DNA from: Heloderma charlesbogerti
Taxonomy: Eukaryota; Chordata; Lepidosauria; Squamata; Helodermatidae
DNA: 64,000 nt
Direction of reading: 5' to 3'
NCBI GenBank assembly: GCA_026122225.1
Contig: JANEZZ010000806.1
Span: 366,001-430,000 of the forward strand
In this document: piece after piece, positions 1 through 10,345 of the stretch
How the letters are laid out: the number at the start of each line of letters is the position of its first letter
How positions within the stretch are numbered: the stretch's first letter is position 1
The notes under the pieces: model-generated
What the model was told of the DNA's origin: nothing
Seen by the model: the letters and a program-made list of their open reading frames with translations, nothing else
The model's database searches: none
Position numbers and translations under genes: made by a program

Positions 1-204
1 TAGGTTTCTGTTGCCACTGAAAACTGTTTAGTGTGTTGGGGCTCAGAGCCTACCTCTGCCTTGTAGTTAGATTTTGGGCAGGTTACTTGTCCTTTGCATC
101 GCCTCCAGTGGCAAACATTTTATGGTGGTGCCCAGGAGTTCCTCAAATTGCCAAATGTACCCATGGCCCAAAAACATTGCCTAGTGCCTACCTCTGTCTT
201 AGTA
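1..204. other. Unassigned sequence with a short internal repeat
   Basis: No gene or known repeat is recognised. The phrase GCCTACCTCTG occurs near both 51 and 187 in similar contexts, which hints at an old internal duplication. Confidence 0.4.
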
Positions 205-340
205 TAATAGAATCATAGAAAAGTAGGGTTGGAAGGGGCCTACAAGACCATCAAGTCCAACCCCTTGCTCAATGCAGGAGTCCAAGTCAAAGCATCCCTG
301 ACAGATGGCTGTCCAGCCTCGTCTTGAATACCTCCTAGTC
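205..340 (-). mobile_element. CR1 LINE 3' end, antisense
   Basis: The segment opens with the ATAGAATCATAGAA octamer-type end and continues GGTTGGAAGGGGCC, ACCATCAAGTCCAACCCC and TGCTCAATGCAGGA. This is the reverse complement of the amniote CR1 3' UTR, which ends in short ATTCTATG repeats. Only the 3' end is present, as is usual for 5'-truncated CR1 copies. It runs directly into a MITE at about 341. Confidence 0.8.
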
Positions 341-800
341 AGTGGCTAGATGGCCATAGGATATGTCGGTTTCCAGGAACCGACCTTGGAGCCTGTGCTC
401 CAAGGTCGGTTCCCTGAGAACCTTCCCTCCCTCCCTCCCTCCCTCCCTCCCTCCCTCCCTCTCTCCCACGCTGCCTTGCAGGAAGCTCGGAATGGCCCCA
501 TGGTCAGAAGAGGAGCACAGAGTGGTGAAAATGGGGTGTTCCTGGGGGCGTTCCAGGGTGGGGAAGGCAGAAATGCTGGTACAACACATCCAATGCATCG
601 TCCGGCAGCTGTTTCCCCTGCTCCGCCTTCCCGCAGCTAGACAGCTGAAATCAGCTAAAATCAGCTGTCTAGCCACAAATGCAGGGTGGGTGAAGTGCGG
701 AGGGGACAATCCCCTCCGCTCTTCTCTTGCCCCGCATTGGATAGGTGATTGCCTCCGAGTTCGGAAGTGGCCGCCTATCCTGGTAGGATTGCTGCCTTAG
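341..800 (+). mobile_element. MITE family A (CAATCCTATG-type termini), copy 1
   Basis: About 460 bp, matched over its whole length by 13524-13951. Degenerate ends are GGCCATAGGAT on the left and GTAGGATTGCTGCC followed by TTA on the right. The interior holds three hairpins: a near-perfect one at 373-415 (arms GGAACCGACCTTGGAGC), one around AGCTAGACAGCTGA at 635-683, and one at 698-720 (arms AGCGGAGGGGA). No coding capacity is seen. Shared ends with shorter MITEs here suggest a PIF/Harbinger-like source; that is inference. Confidence 0.6.
423..461. repeat. (CCCT)n microsatellite inside MITE A
   Basis: About nine CCCT units. It is present as a shorter CCCC/CTCC stretch in the second MITE A copy, so it probably expanded after insertion. 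Confidence 0.9.
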
Positions 801-804
801 TGTA

Positions 805-905
805 TGAGCAGGTATATGTGGAGACAGGCAATCCTTCAGGTAATGTGGTTCAAGCTGTGGAGGCCTTTAAAGGTCAAAACCAGCACTTTGAATTAAGCTT
901 ACAAA
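805..905 (-). mobile_element. L2-clade LINE fragment, antisense
   Basis: GGCCTTTAAAGGTCAAAACC followed by AGCACTTTGAATT matches, in the same antisense orientation, the diverged L2 copy at 47411-47455. The fragment is about 100 bp and degenerate on both sides. Confidence 0.6.
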
Positions 906-1299
906 TGACCATTGTACATGAGTGAATAGGAGGAGTCTAGTAGTCCCACGGCATGACCTGGTGGAGAGTTATGGGCCAGCAGAATCCAGGCTCAAGTATA
1001 CCACAAGACAAAAGTAGGAACTAAAAGCAATTGCAAGCAGATGACTCTAGAGGACAAATGTTGGGGCAAGCTGCATGGCAAATGCCTCTAAAAAATAGAG
1101 TCTATTACTTTCTCTGTTTGCCTCAGACCACATTACTATATGTTATGTGAAAAATGTAATTTTTGGCATCACCATAACTAACTGGATATCAAATACATAG
1201 ACCATTTTGCTCAGTATTTTAAGTTGTGATGCTTATGCTAGCTTTCAGCTTCATCTGCCAGAGGTATGTATAGGATAAAGATCTGCGTTTGCCCCTTTC
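906..1299. other. Unassigned, no gene seen
   Basis: AT-rich sequence without coding potential or a repeat that I can name. The first 100 bases may be a continuation of the antisense L2 fragment. Confidence 0.4.
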
Positions 1300-1742
1300 T
1301 TCCTGGTCTTTAAAGCTGCTGCCCTATGCTGCTGCTGATAAAGCACTTAGCGTCGCACTTGGAGACCCATGGAGGAGCATATGAAGACCCGCCCACCGCC
1401 TCTCCAGAGATACCAGCAACCAGTTACTATCAGCAAATAGCAGCAGCAGAGGGCAGGAAGACCAGGAAGAAAGGGGCAAACACATATCTTATCTGCTCCT
1501 TCTTAGCTGCTGCTGTCTTTTATATTCTTTTATACTGTTTTATATTTTACATCTTAACATTTTAATATGTGCCTGGGAAGTCCATTGAGTAACTCAGGGG
1601 GTCAGGGAGGTGCCACCATAACTGTGATCATGGGTAGGGGGAGGTATGGCGTTGGGGGTTTAACAGGCCAGCTGAGGAGAAGAGGGGCTAGACACCTTAT
1701 GGCTATCCCCTCTTCTGGTTTTTCCCCCAACCTGATGGTTCC

Positions 1743-2470
1743 TGGCAGCCTTACCAGCTTGCCCTCAGGTCTGGTGTTGCTGCTGCTGAATGCCAGGTCG
1801 GTCCAAAATAAAATCTCCCTCATCCATGATTTGATTGTAGATGAGGGGGCTGACCTGATACGTATTACTGAGACCTGGGTGGGGGAACTGGGAGGGGTTA
1901 TTCTCTCCCAGCTGTGCCCTTCTGGGTACTCAGTGCAGCACCAAAACCGACTCGAGGGTCGGGGAGGAGGGGTTGCCATGGTCTATAGGAATTCAGTCTC
2001 TCTCTAGGCTTCCTGCTCATTCGAGTGCAGATCTTGAGTGCTTGTACCTTGTGTTGGGTACCTGGGACAGATTAGGGATTCTGCTGGTGTACCGCCCACC
2101 CCACTGCCCATCAGACTCCCTGCCTGAGCTGACGGAGGTGGTCTTGGATTTGGTGTTGAGGACCCCTAGGATGATGGTCCTCGGGGATCTCAACTTCCAT
2201 GCCGAGGCCGCTGTATCCAGGGCAGCTCAGGACTTCATGGCCACCATGACAACCATGGGGCTGTCTCAGTATGTCATCGGCCCAACACATATAAAAGGAC
2301 ACATGCTTGATCTTATTTTCTTGGCTGGGCAGGAGGATGGTGATCTGAAAGTGGAGGAATTAACATCTGTCCCTTTGTCATGGTCAGATCACTTTCTGCT
2401 GAGATTTAGACTCTTGGCAGCCTTCCCCCTCTGCAAGGGTGGGCAACCGATTAAAATGATTCACCCCTGA
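1743..2470 (+). pseudogene. L2 endonuclease domain, frameshifted
   Basis: The translation reads LLLLNARSVQNKISLIHDLI and ITETWVGELGG in one frame (to 2007). It then shifts to a second frame (1973-2470) with LLVYRPPHCP, MVLGDLNFHAE and SWSDHFLLRF. These are the N, E, GD-x-N and SDH motifs of the APE-like endonuclease that nicks target DNA for target-primed reverse transcription. The frame change near 1990-2010 breaks the protein. The ATG at 1567 lies upstream of recognisable domain sequence and may not be the original start. Confidence 0.8.
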
Positions 2471-2759
2471 AGGGTAATGGATTCTGATGGATTCCAGAGG
2501 GCTCTGGGGGATTTTCTTGCTGGTATGGCTGGTGCTCCATCAAAGCCCAGGTTGCTCTGTGGAATGCAGAGATGACTCGGGCGGTTGACACGATCACGCC
2601 CAAGCACCTTCTCCCTCTGAGCACAGCCTGGCCAGCTCCTTGGTATACACCTGAGCTGAGGGCAATGAAGGGGAGGGGAGACAGCTAGAACGCAGGTGGA
2701 GGAAAACTCGTGCTGAGTCTGACCGAACACAGGTTAGAGCTCATTATAGAGTCTACTCT

Positions 2760-4250
2760 GTGGTGGTGAGGGTGGCAGAGAGACAGTTCTTCTCCACCAG
2801 CTTTGCATCTTCTCAGTATCGTCTAGTGGAGCTTTTCCAAGTGGTTTGTGGCCTGTTACATTCTGGGCCAGGGAGAGAGACTGTGGAACCCTTGGTTGCA
2901 TGCTGTGACGAGTCTGCATGGCACTTTGAAGATAAAGTCGCTCAGATTCGTCATGAATTGGACACCACGATTAATGCAGTTCCATTGGTAGAAGTGTTCA
3001 GAGCACCATCTGGTCCAGTTTTATTGAATGAGTTTCAGTTATTGAGGCCTGAGGATGTGGACAAGGTGCTTGGCCAAGTCTGATTGACCACTTGTGTGTT
3101 TGACCCTTGCCCTTCATGGCTTATTACATCAAACAAAGAGGGGATGTCCGGCTGGGTCCAGGAGGTTGTAAATTCCTCCTTGAGAGAGGGAGTGGTGCCG
3201 GCCTCTTTAAAAGAGGCAGTAATCAGACCACTCCTGAAAAAGCCTAACCTGGACCCAGAGGATGTTAACAATTATAGGCCAGTGGCCAACATCCCCTTCC
3301 TGGGCAAGGTGCTTGAGCGGGTGGTTGCAGGACAGCTCCAGGCACTCTTGAATGAAACAGATTATCTAGATCCATTTCAGTCGGGCTTCAGGCCTGGTTT
3401 TGGAATGGAAACTGCCTTAGTCGCCCTGTGGGATGACCTCTGCCAGGAGAGGGACAGGGGGACTGTGACCCTGTTGATTCTCCTGGACCTCTCAGCGGCT
3501 TTCGATACCATGGACCATGGTATCCTTCTGGATAGGTTGTCTGGGTTGGGAGTTGGAGGCACTGCACTGCAGTGGTTCTGCTCCTACTTGGATGGCCAAT
3601 TCCAGAAGGTGGTGCTGGGGGATTATTGCTCTGTGCCATGGCAATTATGCCATGGGGTTCCACAGGGCTCTATTTTATCCCCCATACTGTTTAACATCTA
3701 CATGAAACCTCTGGGGGAGGCTATCCCGAGGTGTGGGCTGAGGTGCCATCAATATGCGGATGACACCCAGCTCTACCTCTCTTTCTCATCAAACCCAGGT
3801 GAGGCAGTGGCTGTTCTGAATCAGTGCCTGGGCACGGTAATGGGCTGGATGGGGGCCAATAAACTGAAACTCAATCCAGACAAGATGGAGGTACTGTTAG
3901 TGGGTGGTTCGTCTACCTAGCTAGGTGATATTCAACCTGTTCTGGAGGGGGTTGCACTCCCCCTTAAGGATCAGGTTCGTAGTTTGGGGGTGCTCTTGGA
4001 CCCAGAACTGTCACTTGAGGCACAGATGAACTCAGTGGCACAGAGCACTTTTTATCAGCTTAGGCTGGTATACCAGCTACGCCCTTATCTGGACAGAGAT
4101 AGCCTAGCTACAGTTATCCATGCTCTGATGACTTCTCATCTGGATTACTGCAATGCATTATATGTAGGGCTGCCTTTGAAAACGGTCCGGAAACTTCAGC
4201 TGGTCCAAAATAGGGCAGCAAGTTTGTTAACAGGGACTGGCCAATGAGCT
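2760..4250 (+). pseudogene. L2 reverse transcriptase domain, interrupted
   Basis: The open frames 2760-3083 and 3084-3920 carry the linker and RT. In the 278-residue second part, NNYRPVANIPFLGKVLERVV lies near residues 62-81, FRPGFGMETAL near 102, the catalytic motif LLDLSAAFD at 133-141, GVPQGSILSPILFNIY at 191-206 and YADDTQLY at 224-231. All three catalytic aspartates are visible. A stop at 3918-3920 interrupts LLVGGSST; the same domain resumes at 3984-4247 (DPELSLEAQMNSVAQS, HLDYCNALYVGLPLK). Multiple stops make this a dead copy. Confidence 0.85.
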
Positions 4251-4256
4251 CATATT

Positions 4257-4459
4257 ATGCCAATACTTTTCCAGCTGCACTGGCTACCAGTCCATTTCTG
4301 GGCCCGATTCAAAGTGCTGGTATTAACATTCAAAGCCCTTAACGGCTTGGGGCCAGGTTATCGGAAGGATTGCCTCCTCCCATATGTGCCTGCCCGGACC
4401 TTAAGATCATCCTCAGTGGCCCTTCGTACTTCCTGCCAAAGAAAGTGTGGCGGGTGGCT
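4257..4459 (+). pseudogene. L2 C-terminal region before the hAT insertion
   Basis: FQLHWLPVHFWARFKVLVLTF and LNGLGPGYRKDCLLPYVPAR are the conserved C-terminal L2 segment. The frame is cut by the TAGGGATG end of the hAT-like element and resumes after 5318 with GGCCTTTTCTGCTGTGGCAC (AFSAVAPWLWNELP). Confidence 0.8.
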
Positions 4460-5318
4460 TAGGGATGTCAGAGAATTCCGCCATGGAACTCGGTGAGGCT
4501 GAATGCCAGTGCATTCGGCCCCCTGAAATCTGTGGCGGAACAAAGCCCCCCCCCAAAATGGGCCCGGAACGGAGCACCTACCTGCTGCCGTCTGCTCTGA
4601 CTTGCGAATGGCGGTGGCTACGGCGGCCGCCATTTGCTTCTTCCATGTATCCGTGATAGGTTACGTAAATACTTATGTAGCCTATCACAGCTAACGCAGG
4701 GAAGCCATTTGTGTCCCTGCGGAAGCCGTGATAGGCTACGTAAGTATTTACATAGCCTATCACGGCAAAACTAAGGGAACGCAAATGGTGGCAGCTACGG
4801 CGGTCGCCATTTGCGTTCCCTTTTTTTTCTGTTTTAGCCTATGTAAATATTTACGTAGGCTATTACGGCCAAAAAAAAAAAAAAAAAGGAACGCAAATGG
4901 AGTAGTGGCCACCATTTGCGTTCCTTTTGTTGTTGCTGCTGTAATAGCCTATGTAAATATTGACGTAGGCTAAAACAGCAAAAAAAAAAGGGAACACAAA
5001 TGGCGGCCGCCGTAGCCACCGCCATTTGCGTTCGCTGTTTGTTTGTTTTTTGCCGTGATAGGCTACGTAAATATTTAAGTAGCCTATCACGACAAAATAC
5101 AGGGACGCAAATGGCGGCGGCTACAGCCGCCGCCATTTGCGTCCCTGCAGGATGCCCAGCGGCTGGATGTCTGGCTGCGGGCGGCCCCGGCTGGTGGCTC
5201 TGCAGAATCTCCGCGGAGCTTGAGCCGGCTGGAGAAAATTGGGGGGGAGGGACAGAGCGCCTCCCCCCCACCACGAATGTCACCCTTCGAAAAGGAAAGT
5301 GACTTTCGTACATCCCTA
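4460..5318 (+). mobile_element. hAT-like palindromic element, copy 1
   Basis: An 859-bp non-autonomous element inserted in the L2 LINE. It begins TAGGGATGTCAGAGAATTCC and ends ACTTTCGTACATCCCTA. Flanks GGGTGGCT and GGGAGGAC are an imperfect 8-bp target duplication (5 of 8); clean duplications in sister copies support hAT. The subterminal left part folds on itself (TTCCGCCA ... TGGCGGAA). The core alternates five GATAGG-type palindromes with four CAAATGG-type palindromes. The left end carries an outward (minus strand) donor-like CAG|GTAGGT near 4577; the right-end donor is mutated to GGAAAGT. No transposase is encoded. Confidence 0.9.
4653..5149. repeat. Hierarchical palindrome array in hAT copy 1
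   Basis: Five P1 palindromes lie at 4653-4688, 4726-4765, 4831-4868, 4938-4978 and 5053-5091. P2 palindromes (arms GGGAACGCAAATGG) lie at 4773-4820, 4888-4926, 4990-5033 and 5101-5149. The left inner P1 starts TTTTAGCC and ends GGCTATTAC; the right inner P1 starts GTAATAGCC and ends GGCTAAAAC. They are thus reverse complements of each other around the central P2 at 4888-4926. Confidence 0.9.
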
Positions 5319-5666
5319 GGGAGGACGGCCTTTTCTGCTGTGGCACCCTGGCTGTGGAATGAGCTCCCTACTGAGGTTCACCTGGCACCTACATTGTATT
5401 TCTTCCAGCGCCAGGTGAACCTCAGGCATTTTAGCATTTTAGCTTTCTAGATGTTTAGCTTTGCTGTTTTAAATCTATATTTTAAATCCCTGCATTGCTG
5501 CTAGGCTTTATTCAGTGGCCCTTTATTCTGGTTGTATTGTTATACGGTGGTTTTAATGTTTTATATATTTTATATTGTTTTATTGTGTGCTCTTTGGTTT
5601 TAATTTTTTGAACCGCCCAGAGAGCTTCGGCTCTTGGGCGGTATAGAAGTGAAATGAAATGAAACG

Positions 5667-5708
5667 AATGAATGAATGAATGAATGAATGAATAAATAAA
5701 TAAATAAA
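5667..5708. repeat. (AATG)n(AATA)n LINE tail microsatellite
   Basis: Tetranucleotide runs directly follow the L2 3' hairpin. They are most simply the expanded 3' tail of the LINE. Confidence 0.9.
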
Positions 5709-6884
5709 GGGTAAAAAGGAGGAGACACAGGGAAGGCAAATGTGGTTGCTTCCTGAAAATTAGGATGTTTGGAGGGTGGGTTTTTCTTAACACAATATTA
5801 GAGTTGAATTTTTAATGCAATATCCAAAATTAATTTCCATGAGTTCCTGTGGGTAATGTTTTGATACCATTTGACATTCGTTTTTGGAAATCATAGATAT
5901 GTCCACCTTTCTTGTATTTTCCTGTTTGATTGTTGTCATATTGTAACACAGAAGTCAGTTGCAAGAAGGCTTCTTTTGGAGTTGGATTTTAACAATGTTG
6001 TCTATCTAAAGCTATTTCAGCTCAGATTGTATGACCAAATGAAACTGGCATACCTCCTTGTCATAAGGCACCAAGCCATCTTGACAGATGGGCATGAGGG
6101 TGAGCAAGCAAGAAACCATGTTGGAGCATTTAATTTGTTAGTAAAGGGCAAAATTCCTGGACAGAATGTTAAAAGTAGGTCTATAAATTAAGGAAAATGT
6201 CACAGATACCCTCTTCTGCTCCAGGATCAATTGTGCAAATAATAACAGTGCTTCTGCATTTCACACAAGATATACACTTCTACTGAGCTAAATGCTCTGT
6301 TGGAAAAGAGAGATCATCACTAAGTTTCAAGTCTTTGTGTGGTATTTTGCCAAATATTATCCCATCTGGAATTTATAGATCACAAAAAAGAACCCAAAAG
6401 GTTTTGGTAGGGAAAAGTCAAAAACCTGATTTGAATGTGGTAGAGTGGCTGCCTAGTCCTGCTTGCCAGAGCTTCATGTGGGTGAGGCTCCATGTTCCTG
6501 GCACCATCTTTGCAGAGAATGAGCCACTTGCTTTGGCATAGAATGGCCTCATGCCAGTTGCAGTAGCAGAGTGCAGGCCTGTGAACATTCCACACAAAAG
6601 CTCCAAGCCATGTGGTTCACTTTTCATAAATATAATGTTAGCCCTGTCACACTCCACCCACCTAGAGCACCACCAAGCATGGGCATCTACGAGATACCAC
6701 TGGCATCATACTTGAACTAGGCTTTAGATTGTGAGTAAATATGGAATGAGCTGCCATGTCACCTGTGCCACCACGAAATCTGGTCAGAAAAGGAAACAGT
6801 TAATTTTTCAGTTTAGTCAAAAGCTGTCTCTGAAGAAATGAGATATCAGGAAGTGAGGTGACCCACATGGTTCAATTAATCATG
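5709..6884. other. Unassigned, no gene seen
   Basis: About 1.2 kb of AT-rich, probably unique sequence. The ORFs at 5871-6191 and 6335-6541 have no recognisable domain, lack supporting splice signals and are best treated as chance frames. Confidence 0.4.
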
Positions 6885-6955
6885 CTGGCTGGGGGATGCT
6901 GGGAGTTGTAGGACTTTTTACTGTCTAACCATGCCTGGATTGCACCCATGACTCC
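6885..6955 (+). mobile_element. MITE family B, half copy
   Basis: GATGCTGGGAGTTGTAGGA, TTTTTACTGTCTAACCATG and GGATTGCACCC reproduce the right arm of the complete 130-bp hairpin MITE at 62171-62300. The left arm is missing or diverged. Confidence 0.65.
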
Positions 6956-7310
6956 CTATATAATGTGTTGGTTCCCTTCATCACTCTGGTCTAAGGAACT
7001 TGTGAAGGTGCAAGTACATTCTCGACCCCTGCAGGTGGTTCCTTCCTGATTTCCAGGTAAGTATCCTGTCTTGTTCAATAACTATCCCACCTTCTGTCTA
7101 TCCCACTAGATCATCTGGACACTGTGCCATATAGGTCACATTGGGTACGTCTATGTTACATGAAGTGAAATTATACCTATTTCCTGCTAAACCACACAAG
7201 TTATACTTTTTGTAATGTGGTTGTGTGCGTGTATGCAGAAACACACTCTACAACATAACAGTGTGAATCAAAGATAATTGGAGCTTATCATTTAAATGAA
7301 GATTAGTTTG

Positions 7311-7483
7311 CTTTCCAATCCAGTGCTTTGCATGCAAAAGGTCCCAGGTTCGAGCCCAGGCATCTCTAGATAGAGAAACCCAGGAGAGCCACTGCCAGTT
7401 AGTGCTGACAATATTGGACTAGATGGACCAATGGTTTGATTTGGATTTGGTGTAAGGCAGCTCCCTATGTTCCTATGATAAGA
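7311..7483 (+). mobile_element. tRNA-Ala-derived SINE, diverged copy
   Basis: GTGCTTTGCATGCAAAAGGTC then CCAGGTTCGAGCCC and GGCATCTCTAG resemble the anticodon arm (TGC anticodon in TTTGCAT), the T arm with a pol III B box (GGTTCGAGC) and the acceptor end of tRNA-Ala. A non-tRNA body follows (GAGAGCCACTGCCAGTTAG, TGGACTAGATGGACCAATGG), ending in TATGTTCCTATG. The same family occurs at 34763-34970 and 44563-44750. It is not a functional tRNA: the 5' half is degenerate. Confidence 0.75.
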
Positions 7484-7872
7484 CACATCTAGGCTTAAAT
7501 CTATTCACACTTTCCTAGGATTAAAAGGTTAGGTAGTCCAGAAAAAGAAAGTAGAACTGGAAACACCCATTGGCACTACTTATATTGACTTTGGCAAAGA
7601 TGCAGCCTGAAACATTAAGCCTCAGATAAATATAAATGATTAACTTATAAGAAGAATTTTCTGTGTTAACTTAGTAAATGTATGCTAATTCAGTTACCAA
7701 CGTGTAACTATGAAACATAACCAGTGATGTTATTTCTTTGGAACTTGTTTTGGAAAAGATTGCACAGCCCGTAAAGCAATTCTTCACAAAATACATAAAA
7801 GTGTCAGCTTATGTATAATTTATATAACTAATGTTAGTTATGGTCTGCTTAATACTATTTAATGCTGCTGAA

Positions 7873-7880
7873 TGACGTCA
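7873..7880. promoter_or_regulatory. CRE-like octamer TGACGTCA
   Basis: A perfect palindromic CREB/ATF site with an intact CpG in otherwise CpG-poor sequence, next to TGGGCGGTGGG. A single octamer can arise by chance, so function is not shown. Confidence 0.3.
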
Positions 7881-8380
7881 TGCTTCCTTTTACCCAGTGG
7901 GCGGTGGGTTGGGGGGATTAAAAGAGCAGTAAGAAGCATTTTATAGGAGAAAAATATGTTCATTGATTATTTAAAAAAATAATAATAATGATAATGTAGT
8001 AATAAACAATAAACATGCAACCACTACGGAAGATGCCTAAAGTATCTGTGAAAGGGGCTGTGCTGTGTAGCATATACAATACTTACTATATTGTTATTTT
8101 AATCATCATTAACTTACTGTATTTGTGTTATCTAATATGCCTTGAGCAATTCATTTTGCCAACAGCACAGTAAATTGCTGCACAGGCTCTCCCCTTTATT
8201 AGTGGCAATTATGAAATCCAATTTTAGTTGTACTTACTACATTTCCTCCACTGCCTACAGGGCATCCCTATGGGAAGGATATGAGTTAGTGCTTCTGGTC
8301 TTAATCTTTATGTCTTTTACCCCCAAATCCATTTTCTTTACATTTTCAGGAAGACATACATTACTCTATTTACACCAATT

Positions 8381-8408
8381 CCCTCCCTCCCTCCCTTCCT
8401 CCCTCCCT
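8381..8408. repeat. (CCCT)n microsatellite
   Basis: About seven CCCT/CCTT units. Confidence 0.85.
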
Positions 8409-8880
8409 GATTTTTAATAGATTTTTGCTTTTGGTTTTTTGGAAAAGAGGATAAAACTGTGTGGGCGAGCCAATGTGTAGGAGAAAGAAGCAGGACGGCA
8501 AAAACAAATTTCACATGTGAACACTGATCTCCTGCATCCTTTTAAAAAATGTATACAAACTGTGCAGTAAATGACATCTTTCTCTTTGGATTTTGTGATA
8601 TCTTTGCTTAAGGCTCAGACCTGTTGACTGGGGTAAGAAAAAGACAACTAAGTAGGAACTAAGGGGTCAGCAGAACTGCTGCATCCTTTGCCATCAATCA
8701 GCCATTGGTTATTTTATTTTATTAGAGGATCCACTTTGTCATTTGTTTCTCTTGCTAGCCCAGACTTGTATTTCAGTACTAGCTTAGAAGCCATGCAGTA
8801 CAAGCCTGCAGGTGACCAGGAATTGCTGAAAAGTGAGTGCATGGAATTCAATGCAGGTAAATGAAAGGGCTGGCAGAGCA

Positions 8881-9234
8881 AGGTTCCAGGGGGCTGGCAT
8901 CAAAGGTAGGCATGGTCGGGCACCTGCCGAGGGCCCATACCCCAGCAGGGGCCCACTGACAAGAGCCCCCTAAGGGGTTTCTCCACAACAACAGAAGGAG
9001 ATGGAAGGAGAAGCCAATCATGGCTTACCCAAATTTTTCAAGGAGCTGGCTATCACAGCAGTAAAAGTCACTTCACAGAACATACTTCTGGGTAAGGGGT
9101 GGGGGGCTTGGAGTGAACATCATCTGACAGGCATGGGCTGCTCAACCAAGAAGAGAGGCTCCCCCCCCCCCCGCACAGGCTCTCCCCACTTTCGCCTTTG
9201 ATAAAATCCCAAGAGGTTTCCTCCTGTGTCGCTA
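8881..9234. other. Unassigned, possibly part of a dispersed repeat
   Basis: GGGCCCATACCCC and GGGGCCCACTGAC resemble phrases at 10315 and 29252 (GGGCCC with CAGCAGGTGCC nearby). It may be a degraded relative of the repeat at 10055-10345. No coding evidence. Confidence 0.3.
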
Positions 9235-9430
9235 CTTAAAGCACTCTCCTTCTCTCTCTCTCTGTCTCCCCCAGCCCAGCATTACTTACTCCATCTAAGA
9301 ACAATCACTGAAAGAAACAGTGTGCTTCTTCCCCTGAAACTGATGATGCTGGGAACAATCTCCTTCTCCCTACCCCCACCCCCAGTGTTATTTACTCCCT
9401 TAAAGAACAATCACTAAAAGAACACAATGT
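9235..9430. repeat. Diverged tandem duplication, unit about 110 bp
   Basis: CTCCTTCTC ... CCCAG ... TTACTCC ... AAGAACAATCACTGAAAGAA (9245-9318) is repeated as CTCCTTCTC ... CCCAG ... TTACTCC ... AAGAACAATCACTAAAAGAA (9360-9422). Confidence 0.65.
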
Positions 9431-9501
9431 TCTTTCTGCCCTGATCAGCCAATGATGCAATCAATCAAAGCTTCGACATTAATGCTCTTAAATGCATTTC
9501 A

Positions 9502-9905
9502 GTTCATGGGGATCTAATAACTCTGGGAGTGTGCTTTTCGGGGACAAGCCTCATTGACCACAATGGGAGTTACTTCTGAGTAGACACACATGTGTTCGTG
9601 CTGGGAAAGACAAGAGGGGAAACAAAGAGATGGGAAACCAGCCCCCTTTCTAAGCCGAGGCTGCGCAGGATAGAGTGACTGAAGGTGGAAGTAGTTACTT
9701 CTGAATGGCAATAAACCAAACAACAGAAAATCTCAGCTGCAGGGAAGGTGCTTTACAGCCTTCAGTGAATTAGTGCTTAAATCTGCTATCTCAATTGAGG
9801 GGGATCTCTGTAAATGCTGGTGTGTGCATTCAGGGGACAAGCCTCATTGATCACAATGGGAGTTACTTCTGAGTAGACACTAATTGGCTTGTGCGGGGAT
9901 GGGAA
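9502..9905. repeat. Two diverged copies of a ~100-bp segment
   Basis: The phrases GGGGACAAGCCTCATTGA and CACAATGGGAGTTACTTC occur at 9539-9577 and again at 9833-9872, each followed by TGAGTAGACAC and preceded by a GGGGATCT word. The TTACTTCTGAGTAGAC part is also the right half of MITE C, so each copy may hold a MITE C-like element. Confidence 0.6.
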
Positions 9906-10054
9906 ACACCCCTTGACCGGGGTCATGGTGAAAGGCACACCCCTGGGCAGGGCTAGCATATCCGAGGTCCACACAAGGGTTGGGGCACACAGCAACTATA
10001 CCGGGGAGAACCTGACTTAACGAAAAGAATCAGACTTCAAACATTCTCAGGAAA

Positions 10055-10345
10055 TCAATTTTTCCCCCCTGATGAGCTCTGGGATGGCTGCTGGATGGCC
10101 ATGACATCATGTACCCCTAACAACCTCAACGCACAGCGAGCTTGGAGTAAATCGCTCATGGAAGCCCTGGACTTCCTCCTCCTTTTCAGCTTTGCAACCT
10201 GCTTGTTTACAGGTTGGAGGAGCAGTAGATGCCACTGTCTACTTGTTAAGAGGGAGGATGAGGAGCAATAGCAGCTGGTGACAGTGGTGGTAAGAAGGTA
10301 GACTAACTTAGGGAGGGGGCCCATTGAGGGTGTCTTGCCCAAGCG
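10055..10345 (-). repeat. Low-copy dispersed repeat, antisense copy
   Basis: Read on the minus strand, it contains CACCAGCTGCTATTGCTCCT and AGTGGCATCTACTGCTCCTC. These are shared with the plus-strand segment at 28975-29295 (CACCAGCTGCTATTGCTCCT, GGTGGCATCACCTGCTCCTC). The minus-strand ORF here is not supported by homology to any protein I know. Confidence 0.55.

Larger units (their letters stand above)
1300..5708 (+). mobile_element. L2-clade LINE, nearly complete but decayed
   Basis: A non-LTR retrotransposon of about 3.5 kb once the hAT insertion at 4460-5318 is removed. In order it shows a GC-rich leader, an apurinic-type endonuclease region (1743-2470), a reverse transcriptase region (2760-4250), a C-terminal tail that resumes after the insertion (5319-5450), and a 3' UTR. 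The 3' UTR ends in a hairpin (ACCGCCCAGAGAGC ... GGGCGGTATAGAA) and an AATG/AATA tail. LDLSAAFD and YADDTQLY fit the L2 clade better than CR1. Frameshifts and stops break the frame, so it cannot be active. No convincing target duplication was found. Confidence 0.85.
7484..8880. other. Unassigned AT-rich sequence
   Basis: No gene or nameable transposon. It contains one perfect cAMP-response-element word (7873-7880) and one CCCT microsatellite (8381-8408). Confidence 0.4.

Noticed and set aside
335..709. ORFs with GGREGGREGG or SLPPSLPPS repeats
   Set aside because: They come from the CCCT microsatellite inside MITE A.
4653..5149. CRISPR-like array of regularly spaced palindromic repeats
   Set aside because: The units are two alternating palindromes without unique spacers, inside a transposon with target duplications in a vertebrate genome.
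5000..5302. Alanine-rich ORFs (AAAVATAICV and similar) on both strands across the palindromes
   Set aside because: They are translations of the repeated GGCGGC arms and occur wherever the palindromes do; no protein is implied.
7311..7380. A tRNA-Ala gene
   Set aside because: The D-arm half is degenerate, stems do not pair, and a SINE body follows.
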